NCBI GenBank assembly: GCA_964576115.1
Contig: CAZNUA010000035.1
Coordinates: 13,835 to 28,070 of the forward strand
Length of the DNA stretch: 14,236 bases
From: CAYSYY01 sp964576115 [NCBI: uncultured Gemmatimonadota bacterium]
GTDB taxonomy: Bacteria; Blakebacterota; Blakebacteria; Blakebacterales
Reading direction: 5' to 3'
Part shown: positions 7,726 through 14,236 of the stretch, one piece after another
Position numbering within the stretch: position 1 is the first letter of the stretch
How the letters are laid out: every line of letters starts with the position of its first letter
Notes under the pieces: generated by a model
Seen by the model: the letters and a program-made list of their open reading frames with translations, nothing else
What the model was told of the DNA's origin: nothing
The model's database searches: none
Made by a program: the position numbers and the translations under genes

Positions 7726-10503
7726 ATGCGACGTTACCCTATCGCCCTGCGAGGATGCCTGCTGGCGGTTCTGCTCCTCTCCACCGCCGCGCTCGCGACC
7801 ACTCCCCTGAACGCCCAGGAGGAACTGAAACCGCTCTCGATCGAGGATTACGCCCGCTGGCGGTCGATCACCTCGGTCGCGATCTCTCCCGACGGGCAGT
7901 GGATCACGTATGCTTATTCCCCCCACCGGGCCGATGACACCCTGTACGTGGAGCAGCCCGGCGGTACCGGCGCCTACACGATTCCCCTGGCCTCGCGGCC
8001 GGTCATCTCGAACGACTCCCGCTGGCTGGCTTGTCTGCTGACCGTCCCGTACGTCGAAGCCGAAAAGCTGCGCGAACAAAACGATCGAGTACCGCAGAAG
8101 GTACGTCTGCTCAACCTGGCGAGCGGCGACACTCTGACCTGGGAGAACGCCACCTCCTTCGCGTTCTCGGAAACCTCTAGCCACTTCGTCGTACGCAAGC
8201 GGGCCCCGGAGGGCAACCGCGATTTCGAGGGCACCGATCTGATCATGCGCCATCTGCGGGATGGGTATGAAGAACTTATCGGGAGCGTGGCCGATTATGC
8301 TTTCAACGATCCCGGCACGCACCTGGCCTATACCGTCGACGCGGCCGACGACAACGGCAACGGGGTCTACCTGATCGATCTGGCCGACGGCACCCGGCGG
8401 GCCCTCGACAATGCCAAGGAGGAGTATGCCCGCCTGACATGGGATGAGGAGGGTTTGGCGCTGGCGGTTCTGCGCGGCCACGAGGTCGAGGGGCAGGAGC
8501 AGAAAGAAAACGCCCTGCTGGCCTGGACCGGCCTCGGCTCACGGCGCATGGCGTCCTTCACGTACGATCCCTCGGGAGGCGGAGGCGAGTTCCCCGAAGG
8601 AATGGTCATCAGCGAGCTGGCCGGACTGGAGTGGACCACGGGGCTCGACCGGGTCTTCTTCGCCGTCAAGGAGCAACGCGCCGAGGTCGAGAAGGAGAAG
8701 AAGCCGGCCGAACTGGTGGCCGATGTGAACATCTGGCACTGGCAGGACGAACAGATCCAGTCGGCCCAGCAGGTCCAGGCCGGCCGGGATCGCAATCGCA
8801 CGCATCGCGCCGTGCTGCACCTGGAGTCAGGCGGCCTGCGTTTTCTGCAGCTGACCGATGACGAGATGCGCACCATCCAGATCACCCGCGACGGCCGCTG
8901 GGGTATCGGTCAGAACGACCGGGCCTATATCTCGGACTGGAAGGAACGCCAGGCCGACTACTACCGGGTCGACATCGACACCGGCGAACGCACTCTCTTC
9001 CTCGAAGGGCACAAGCAGACCCTGGGACTGAGCCCCGATTCCGAGCACTACCTTTTCTGGCTCGACGGTCAGATCTGGGATTACGTGCTCGATTCGGGCG
9101 AGAAGGTCAATCTGACGGCGAGCGCGCCGGTCGATTTCAGCGATATGGAATGGGATTATATTGGCGAACGCCCCCCCTACGGGGTGACCGGCTGGACCGC
9201 CGACGGTCGCAACGTGATCATCGAGCACCGCTACGACCTCTGGCTGCAGCCCCTCAGCGGTCGCCCGGCCACCTGTCTGACCGGCGGTGTTGGAGACGAG
9301 CGCGAGATCGTCCTGCGCTACCTGCGCACCGATTACGAGGAGCGCTTCATCGATCTCTCCGAACCCGTCATGCTGACCGCCTACGGACAGTGGACCAAGC
9401 AATCGGGTCTCTTCGCCCTGAACCGCGGTTCGGTGACCGAGCTGGTCTACGACGACTGCCGCTTCGGCCGGCCGATGAAAGCCGAAGAGGCCGATGTCTG
9501 GCTCTGGACCCGCGAGACCTTCCGCGACTTCCCCGACTACTGGCTGAGCGACGGTACCTTCGCGAATCCGGTCCGGCTGACCGACGCCAATCCCCAGCAG
9601 GCCGAGTACGTCTGGGGACACTCGATCCTCTTCGACTACACCAACTCGGACGGCGTGCGCCTGCAGGGCTGGATGGGCATCCCCGATACGTACCAGGAAG
9701 GTCAGCGTCTGCCGATGCTGGTCAATTTCTACGAGAAGTATTCGCAGAACCTGCACCGTTACCAGCGGCCGGTGTACCGCTCGGGGCCCCAGCTGGCCGG
9801 GTACTGTTCCAACGGCTACCTGGTCATGCAGCCCGACGTGCACTTCCGCGGCGGCTCTTCGCACTCCGACATGCTCGAATGCGTCGAAGCGGCGGTCCGC
9901 AAGGTGGTCGAGATGGGGTATGCCGATCCGGAGCACATCGGCCTGCACGGGCACAGTTATTCGGGCGGGGGAGCCACCTTCATCTCCACCCGTTCCGAGG
10001 CTTTTGCGGCCATCACCGCCGGGGCGGCTCCGATCGACCTGATCTTCGAGTTCAACATCCTCTTCACCGGCTCGGGGCAGAACAACCACTCCTACGATAT
10101 CCACGGCCAGGGTCGCTACGGGGTCAGCCCTTACGACGACTACGAGCTGTATGAGCGCGAATCGCCGATCACGCAGGTGCAGAACATGGATACCCCCCTG
10201 CTCTACCTGCACGGCGGGGCCGATCCGACCGTGGAACGGCTGATGGGGGTCGAGCTCTACAACGCCTGCCGCTTCCTCGGCAAGCCGATCATCTTCCTCG
10301 ACTATCCCGGCGAGGGCCACGGCCTGCGTCGCCTGGGCAACCAGATCGATTTCCAGACGCGGATGCGGGCTTTCTTCGACCACTACTTGAAGGGGGTCGA
10401 GGCGCCGCGGTGGATGACCGAGGGGATCACCTTTCTGGAAAAGGAACGCGAGATGAGCCGGTACGAATCGGGCGGACGATCGGGGGGCCGGGGCGGCCGA
10501 TGA
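7726..10503 (+). CDS. Secreted S9 family (prolyl oligopeptidase-like) peptidase, copy 2
   Basis: This 925-aa protein is a close paralogue of the preceding gene, similar over its whole length. The ATG at 7726 has AAGGTGA eight bases upstream; ATG 7720 and GTG 7714 are in-frame alternatives. Residues 1-30 are a signal peptide ending LNA|QE. The propeller domain fills about 35-625 and the hydrolase domain about 631-905, with the triad S744 (GHSYSG), D833 (HGGADPTV) and H865 (GEGHGLRR). The triad spacing equals that of copy 1. The elbow again has Ser in place of Gly. The acidic insertion of copy 1 is missing; a short lysine/glutamate stretch stands there. The C-terminus ends in a Gly/Arg tail (SGGRSGGRGGR), encoded where the start region of the next gene overlaps. 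A tandem duplication is the simplest origin. Substrates are unknown. Confidence 0.88.
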   Translation: MRRYPIALRGCLLAVLLLSTAALATTPLNAQEELKPLSIEDYARWRSITSVAISPDGQWITYAYSPHRADDTLYVEQPGGTGAYTIPLASRPVISNDSRWLACLLTVPYVEAEKLREQNDRVPQKVRLLNLASGDTLTWENATSFAFSETSSHFVVRKRAPEGNRDFEGTDLIMRHLRDGYEELIGSVADYAFNDPGTHLAYTVDAADDNGNGVYLIDLADGTRRALDNAKEEYARLTWDEEGLALAVLRGHEVEGQEQKENALLAWTGLGSRRMASFTYDPSGGGGEFPEGMVISELAGLEWTTGLDRVFFAVKEQRAEVEKEKKPAELVADVNIWHWQDEQIQSAQQVQAGRDRNRTHRAVLHLESGGLRFLQLTDDEMRTIQITRDGRWGIGQNDRAYISDWKERQADYYRVDIDTGERTLFLEGHKQTLGLSPDSEHYLFWLDGQIWDYVLDSGEKVNLTASAPVDFSDMEWDYIGERPPYGVTGWTADGRNVIIEHRYDLWLQPLSGRPATCLTGGVGDEREIVLRYLRTDYEERFIDLSEPVMLTAYGQWTKQSGLFALNRGSVTELVYDDCRFGRPMKAEEADVWLWTRETFRDFPDYWLSDGTFANPVRLTDANPQQAEYVWGHSILFDYTNSDGVRLQGWMGIPDTYQEGQRLPMLVNFYEKYSQNLHRYQRPVYRSGPQLAGYCSNGYLVMQPDVHFRGGSSHSDMLECVEAAVRKVVEMGYADPEHIGLHGHSYSGGGATFISTRSEAFAAITAGAAPIDLIFEFNILFTGSGQNNHSYDIHGQGRYGVSPYDDYELYERESPITQVQNMDTPLLYLHGGADPTVERLMGVELYNACRFLGKPIIFLDYPGEGHGLRRLGNQIDFQTRMRAFFDHYLKGVEAPRWMTEGITFLEKEREMSRYESGGRSGGRGGR

Positions 10504-11111
10504 CCCTTCGCCTCGCCGCCGGTTCCCTGACAGGGCTGGCCGGTTCGATGGTCCTGGCAGCCGTTCTGCTCCTTCTCGGAGGCTGCGGGGAGCGCAATCC
10601 CCGGGTCGTCATCGATACCTCCCGGGGCAAGATCGAGGTCGAAGTGTATCTGGACGAAGCCCCGATCACGGCCGCCAACTTTCTGCGCTATGTCGATGCG
10701 GAAAGCTTCGACGGCGGCAGCTTCTACCGTGTGGTCCGGCTCGACAACCAGCCGAACAACGAGGTGAAGATCGAGGTCATTCAGGGGGGCGCCCCGCGGC
10801 GCCCCCGGGCCGAACGGCTGCCGGTGATCGAGCACGAGACGACCGAAACGACCGGTCTGCGTCACCTGGACGGAACCATCTCGATGGCCCGCGACGCTCC
10901 CGGCACGGCCTCATCGGAGTTTTTCATCTGCATCAACGATCAGCCCGAACTCGATTTCGGAGGCCGGCGCAATCCCGACGGGCAGGGTTTCGCGGCTTTC
11001 GGCCGGGTTGTGCGCGGCATGGAGGTCGTACGGGAGATCCAGGCCCTGGGCGGAGAGTCGCAATATCTGGATCAGCCGGTACCGATCGTCTCCGTCAGGC
11101 GTGTCAGCTGA
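10500..11111 (+). CDS. Cyclophilin-type peptidyl-prolyl isomerase lipoprotein
   Basis: This 203-aa protein begins at an ATG that overlaps the stop of the S9 gene as ATGA, so translation is probably coupled. A frame start 90 bases earlier lies wholly inside the peptidase gene and is rejected. Residues 1-29 form a lipoprotein signal with lipobox LGGC (Cys29), placing the enzyme at a membrane outside the cytoplasm. The cyclophilin core runs from about 36 to 200: RGKIEVEVYLDEAPITAANF (42-61), SFYRVV with catalytic-type R77, IQGG with Q95, GTISMAR (125-131), SSEFFI (138-143) and AFGRVVRGMEVV (166-177). Glu140 stands where eukaryotic cyclophilins have Gln, which I recall as common in this bacterial subgroup. 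It should speed proline isomerisation in exported proteins, plausibly including the co-encoded peptidases or their substrates (inference). Confidence 0.9.
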   Translation: MTLRLAAGSLTGLAGSMVLAAVLLLLGGCGERNPRVVIDTSRGKIEVEVYLDEAPITAANFLRYVDAESFDGGSFYRVVRLDNQPNNEVKIEVIQGGAPRRPRAERLPVIEHETTETTGLRHLDGTISMARDAPGTASSEFFICINDQPELDFGGRRNPDGQGFAAFGRVVRGMEVVREIQALGGESQYLDQPVPIVSVRRVS

Positions 11112-11262
11112 ACCGTCCCTTCACAGCACTGGGAGGTCTGTCTGGAACACCCTGCGTACAGTTCGAAAATTAAGGCAACCACCCGGCACCGATATCCGTT
11201 TTTCTGTCTGGAGATTCCATAGCCCTCACTCCGCGATCCGATAGTACTCAGGAGATTCGTGT

Positions 11263-13632
11263 ATGCCTCATGGTACTGCTCGAATGTCGACTCGCCCGTA
11301 TTCCGAAACCTCTCACCGATCTCCCTTTGTTGTGTCCGCCGGCCTCATCGTATCCGCCTGCCTCGTCGTTTCCGTCTGCCTCGGCGGGTTCCCGAACGCC
11401 GACGCCCAGACTCAGGGAGAGCGATCGGCCGGCTCAGAGGCAGCGCCGCGGCAGGTCTACCCAATCAAGCGAACATCCTCCCCCATCAATGTGGACGGCG
11501 TTCTGGACGAGCGGGCCTGGCGCGAGGCCTCAGTCATCGACATCGCCTACGAGTGGATACCTGCCGATAACGAACCCGCACCGGTCGAGACCGATGTCCG
11601 GGTGACCTACGACGAGCGATTCTTCTACATCAGCTTCGATGCCCGCGATCCCGATCCCTCGCTCATCCGGGCGCACCTGCTCGAACGCGACACGGGCTTT
11701 GCAGACGATCATGTGGGATTCATGATCGATACCTTCAATGATACCCGGCGGGCCTTCCAGTTCCGGGTCAATCCCCTGGGCGTGCAGATGGATGCCGCCT
11801 GGAGCGACATGGAATTCTTCGAGGACTTCTCATGGGATACCATCTGGAATGCCGAATGCCGAATAACCGATCAGGGGTACACCGTCGAGATCGCCGTACC
11901 CTTTTCCTCGCTCCGCTTCCCCCGCACCGACGACGTCCAGACCTGGGGCTTCTCGGCTTTCCGGTCGTGGCCGCGCAATGTACGGCACCGCATGCGCACC
12001 CACCCCACCGATCGGAACCGGAACTCGCTCCTGGACCAGACTGATCGGATCACGGGGCTGCAGGGGATCTCACCGGGGCGCAACCTCGAATTCGATCCCA
12101 CCTTGACAGCTGTGCGTACCGACGCCGTGACGCCGGGAGGGCTCTCCGCCGATCCCCGGGATACCGATCTCGTCGTTGGTGAGGCGGAAACGGAAATCGG
12201 CCTGACCGCCAAATGGGGCATTACACCCAATCTCATCTTCAACGGTACTCTCAATCCCGATTTTTCACAGGTCGAGGCCGACATCGCCCAGCTGGCAGTG
12301 AACAACCGCTTCGCCCTCTACTTCCCCGAGCGTCGTCCTTTCTTCATGGAAGGGATTGATTTTTTCACCACTCCCCTGAACGTGATCTACACCCGCACCG
12401 TCATCGATCCCACTGCAGGATTGAAGCTCAGCGGCAAGGAGGGGCGCCACGCCCTCGGCCTCTTTGCCACCCGCGACCGCGTCATGAGCCTGATCTTCCC
12501 GACCAACCAGGGTTCCACCTCCGATCTGGTCGAACAGGACGTCACGACCGCGGTGTTGCGCCACCGCTATGATGTCGGCAGCAGCTCTACTCTCGGCTTC
12601 CTCTATACCGGGCGTGACGGAACCGGCTACAGCAACCGGGTGGCTGGCGCCGATGCTTTTCTGCGCCTGCACCCCACCACCAATCTCTCGTTGCAGGCCC
12701 TGCACTCATGGACCGACTACCCCGATGACCGGGCGACTGCCTGGGGCCAGCCTGCCGATCCCTTCGACGCCGGCGCGATCTTCGCCAACCTTCAACATAT
12801 GAGTAATTCATGGGCGGCCGGGTTCGCCTACCAGGAGCTGGGAAGCGGCTTTCGGGCTGATACCGGTTTCATTCCCCAGGTGGATTACCGCCTGTTGAGA
12901 GGCAATCTATTTCACCGTCTCTGGGGGGGCTCCGGCCACTGGTTCACCAACCTGAACTTCGGTCTGGGCGCGACCCATGTCGAAAACCGCGACGGGCGGC
13001 TATCCCTGTCCAACACCAGCGCCGTCCTCCAGTACTTCGGACCGCTGCAGTCACACATCTTCCTCACCGCCGGACCGGCACGTGAGTACTATGCGGGGAG
13101 GACTTACGATCTCACCCAGGTACAGCTCGACTCCGAGATCCGGCCCTCCGGCGACCTGATCCTGGCCTTCATCGGCACTGCCGGCACCACCGTGGATCTC
13201 GCCAATGCCCGCCGAGCCGACCAGCTCATTCTGGCTCCGGCGATCACGGTCAGCCTCGGTCGCCATCTCATGTTCACCTTCAACCATACCTGTCAACGGC
13301 TCGACGTCGCATCCGGTCGGCTCTTTACCGCCAACCTCTCCGAAGTGCGTCTTTTCTACCATTTCAGCGTGCGCACATTCGTGCGGGGGATCGTGCAGTA
13401 CAACCACCTCGACCGCAATCCCGAGGCCTATCTCTTCGAGGTGTCCCCGACCGACCGGAACCTCTTCACCCAGTTCCTCTTCTCCTATACCGTGAATCCC
13501 CAGACGGTGCTCTACCTGGGGTACAGCGACAACCATCTGGGCCGGGAATTCGGTGGCGGCCTCCCCCAGCTCGATCTCACCCGTACCGACCGCACCTTCT
13601 TCTTCAAACTGGGGTACGCGCTGGTGCTGTAG
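11263..13632 (+). CDS. CBM9-like / DUF5916 outer-membrane beta-barrel protein
   Basis: This 789-aa protein starts at ATG 11263 with AGGAG eight bases upstream. A hydrophobic stretch at about 22-42 and NADAQ near 45-49 suggest a signal peptide, with an unusually long N-region. Residues about 66-235 match the CBM9-like domain: INVDGVLDERAW (75-86), then VRVTYDERFFYISFDARDPDP. The DUF5916 part follows, with the hallmark FPERRPFFMEGIDFF (354-368) and many alternating aromatic strands up to the end (FFFKLGYALVL), as expected of an outer-membrane barrel. The family is widespread in Bacteroidota- and Gemmatimonadota-like genomes, and its function is not established; glycan or peptide handling at the surface is a guess. 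The 151-bp gap before it (11112-11262) shows no strong terminator or promoter, so it could be read through from the peptidase operon or have its own start. Confidence 0.85.
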   Translation: MPHGTARMSTRPYSETSHRSPFVVSAGLIVSACLVVSVCLGGFPNADAQTQGERSAGSEAAPRQVYPIKRTSSPINVDGVLDERAWREASVIDIAYEWIPADNEPAPVETDVRVTYDERFFYISFDARDPDPSLIRAHLLERDTGFADDHVGFMIDTFNDTRRAFQFRVNPLGVQMDAAWSDMEFFEDFSWDTIWNAECRITDQGYTVEIAVPFSSLRFPRTDDVQTWGFSAFRSWPRNVRHRMRTHPTDRNRNSLLDQTDRITGLQGISPGRNLEFDPTLTAVRTDAVTPGGLSADPRDTDLVVGEAETEIGLTAKWGITPNLIFNGTLNPDFSQVEADIAQLAVNNRFALYFPERRPFFMEGIDFFTTPLNVIYTRTVIDPTAGLKLSGKEGRHALGLFATRDRVMSLIFPTNQGSTSDLVEQDVTTAVLRHRYDVGSSSTLGFLYTGRDGTGYSNRVAGADAFLRLHPTTNLSLQALHSWTDYPDDRATAWGQPADPFDAGAIFANLQHMSNSWAAGFAYQELGSGFRADTGFIPQVDYRLLRGNLFHRLWGGSGHWFTNLNFGLGATHVENRDGRLSLSNTSAVLQYFGPLQSHIFLTAGPAREYYAGRTYDLTQVQLDSEIRPSGDLILAFIGTAGTTVDLANARRADQLILAPAITVSLGRHLMFTFNHTCQRLDVASGRLFTANLSEVRLFYHFSVRTFVRGIVQYNHLDRNPEAYLFEVSPTDRNLFTQFLFSYTVNPQTVLYLGYSDNHLGREFGGGLPQLDLTRTDRTFFFKLGYALVL

Positions 13633-13640
13633 CGATAGGC

Positions 13641-13655
13641 GACAGGTCACCTGTC
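13641..13655. other. Short stem-loop between convergent genes
   Basis: GACAGG-TCA-CCTGTC forms a 6-bp stem with a 3-base loop, nine bases past the DUF5916 stop. It has no U tract on either strand. It may serve as a weak shared terminator for the convergent DUF5916 and hydrolase genes, which end 59 bases apart. Confidence 0.3.
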
Positions 13656-13691
13656 CAGCGCCCGCAATCACCCGACTGTTCTCTGGACGTA

Positions 13692-14236
13692 TCAACCGCC
13701 TGTGATGAACTCCACCACCCGGGCAATGACCGCCGGGTCGGCCACGATCCGGCGGTGCCCCAGTCCCCTGGTCAGATACAGTTCCGAACCAGCCCAGGCC
13801 TCATGTACCATCCGGCCCTGCTCGACCGGCGAGACCGGATCGTCACGGTCATGGATTACGAGCAGGGGAATATCGTGCCCGCCATAGATATCGTCGGGTC
13901 CCAGGTGTGACCACGGCACCCCTGTCTCCGACTCCAGGTTACGCTCGGCCCGTTCCTGCACAGCGATCGTGAAACCCGCGTGCCGGGCGAACTGGTCGGA
14001 GTAGTACTTCATGTCGTGCGGGGGGGCGATAAAGACCGCCCGCTCAGTCCTTAAGCCCTGCTGCAGGGCCAGCGAGGCGACCCAACCGCCCATCGAGTGG
14101 GTGACGATCCCGTGCAGTTCGCCCACCCGCTCGGCTACCCCCCGTACGGCCCTGGCGTAATAGACGCCGGTGGTTCGCTTTCCCTCCGAATCACCATGAG
14201 CCGGAGCGTCGAAGGCCACCGCCCTGAACCCGGCCT
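13692..14236 (-). CDS. Alpha/beta hydrolase, C-terminal part (N-terminus beyond the window)
   Basis: The frame is open to the last base; residues AGFRAVAFDAPAHGDS at the cut end continue the usual strand and loop of this fold, so the GTG at 14219 is not taken as the start. About 181 residues are visible. The nucleophile elbow is THSMGG (Ser encoded at 14094-14096), with Thr at the first small-residue position. IHDRDDPVSP carries the likely acid residue and GLGHRRI the catalytic histidine, near the C-terminus. The AFDAPAHG and GLGHRRI pattern resembles small serine esterase/lipase-like hydrolases. No membrane segment is seen in the visible part. Substrate is unknown. It converges on the DUF5916 gene. 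Confidence 0.85.
   Translation of the reverse strand, partial: AGFRAVAFDAPAHGDSEGKRTTGVYYARAVRGVAERVGELHGIVTHSMGGWVASLALQQGLRTERAVFIAPPHDMKYYSDQFARHAGFTIAVQERAERNLESETGVPWSHLGPDDIYGGHDIPLLVIHDRDDPVSPVEQGRMVHEAWAGSELYLTRGLGHRRIVADPAVIARVVEFITGG

Noticed and set aside
8827-10383. Long antisense frame of 518 codons opposite S9 copy 2
   Set aside because: The plus strand clearly encodes the peptidase with an intact triad. The antisense product has no recognisable domain and a skewed Val/Gly/Asp/Arg/Gln content, as expected of shadow frames in GC-rich DNA.
10410-10499. Upstream start for the cyclophilin inside the peptidase gene
   Set aside because: It would displace the lipoprotein signal from the N-terminus. 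The ATGA overlap gives a natural start.

Overview
The window is GC-rich bacterial chromosome, by eye above 60% G+C. It carries ten protein-coding genes, two of them cut by the window edges, on both strands with short gaps. The set is a large secreted S9 peptidase pair, a CBM9/DUF5916 outer-membrane protein, two lipoproteins with clear lipoboxes, a secreted beta-propeller protein and a tyrosine phenol-lyase. This points to a diderm, heterotrophic, protein-degrading bacterium. The gene styles recall Gemmatimonadota and FCB-related candidate phyla such as Krumholzibacteriota, Eisenbacteria or Latescibacterota. That placement is an impression, not a result. No rRNA, tRNA, CRISPR array, transposase or phage gene was recognised.

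Layout: positions 1-4701 hold five minus-strand genes. In transcription order (right to left) they are a GT28/MurG-like glycosyltransferase, a small SpoIIAA/STAS-SEC14-like protein, a tyrosine phenol-lyase, a DUF2202-type ferritin-like lipoprotein, and the N-terminal part of an SBBP-repeat beta-propeller protein that leaves the window at base 1. Hairpins after the lyase and after the ferritin-like gene suggest at least three transcription units here. A 182-bp divergent region (4702-4883) separates this block from a plus-strand block. That block holds two tandem S9 prolyl-oligopeptidase-family secreted peptidases (924 and 925 aa) and a cyclophilin-type peptidyl-prolyl isomerase lipoprotein joined to the second peptidase by an ATGA overlap. 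After a 151-bp gap comes the DUF5916 protein. A convergent, truncated alpha/beta hydrolase ends the window. No stretch without a gene exceeds 300 bases.

How they may work together (inference): the two peptidases and the isomerase look like one exported proteolysis and folding unit. Amino acids freed outside could feed cytoplasmic catabolism, for example tyrosine cleavage to phenol, pyruvate and ammonia by the lyase. Nothing in the sequence links the lyase to the peptidases beyond closeness.

I did not find a clear new defence, mobile or RNA-based system. The points most worth a second look are the Gly-to-Ser change in the nucleophile elbow shared by both S9 paralogues, an acidic insertion in only one of them, a lysine next to the cofactor-binding aspartate of the lyase, the coupled peptidase-isomerase pair, and paired or look-alike stem-loops between genes.
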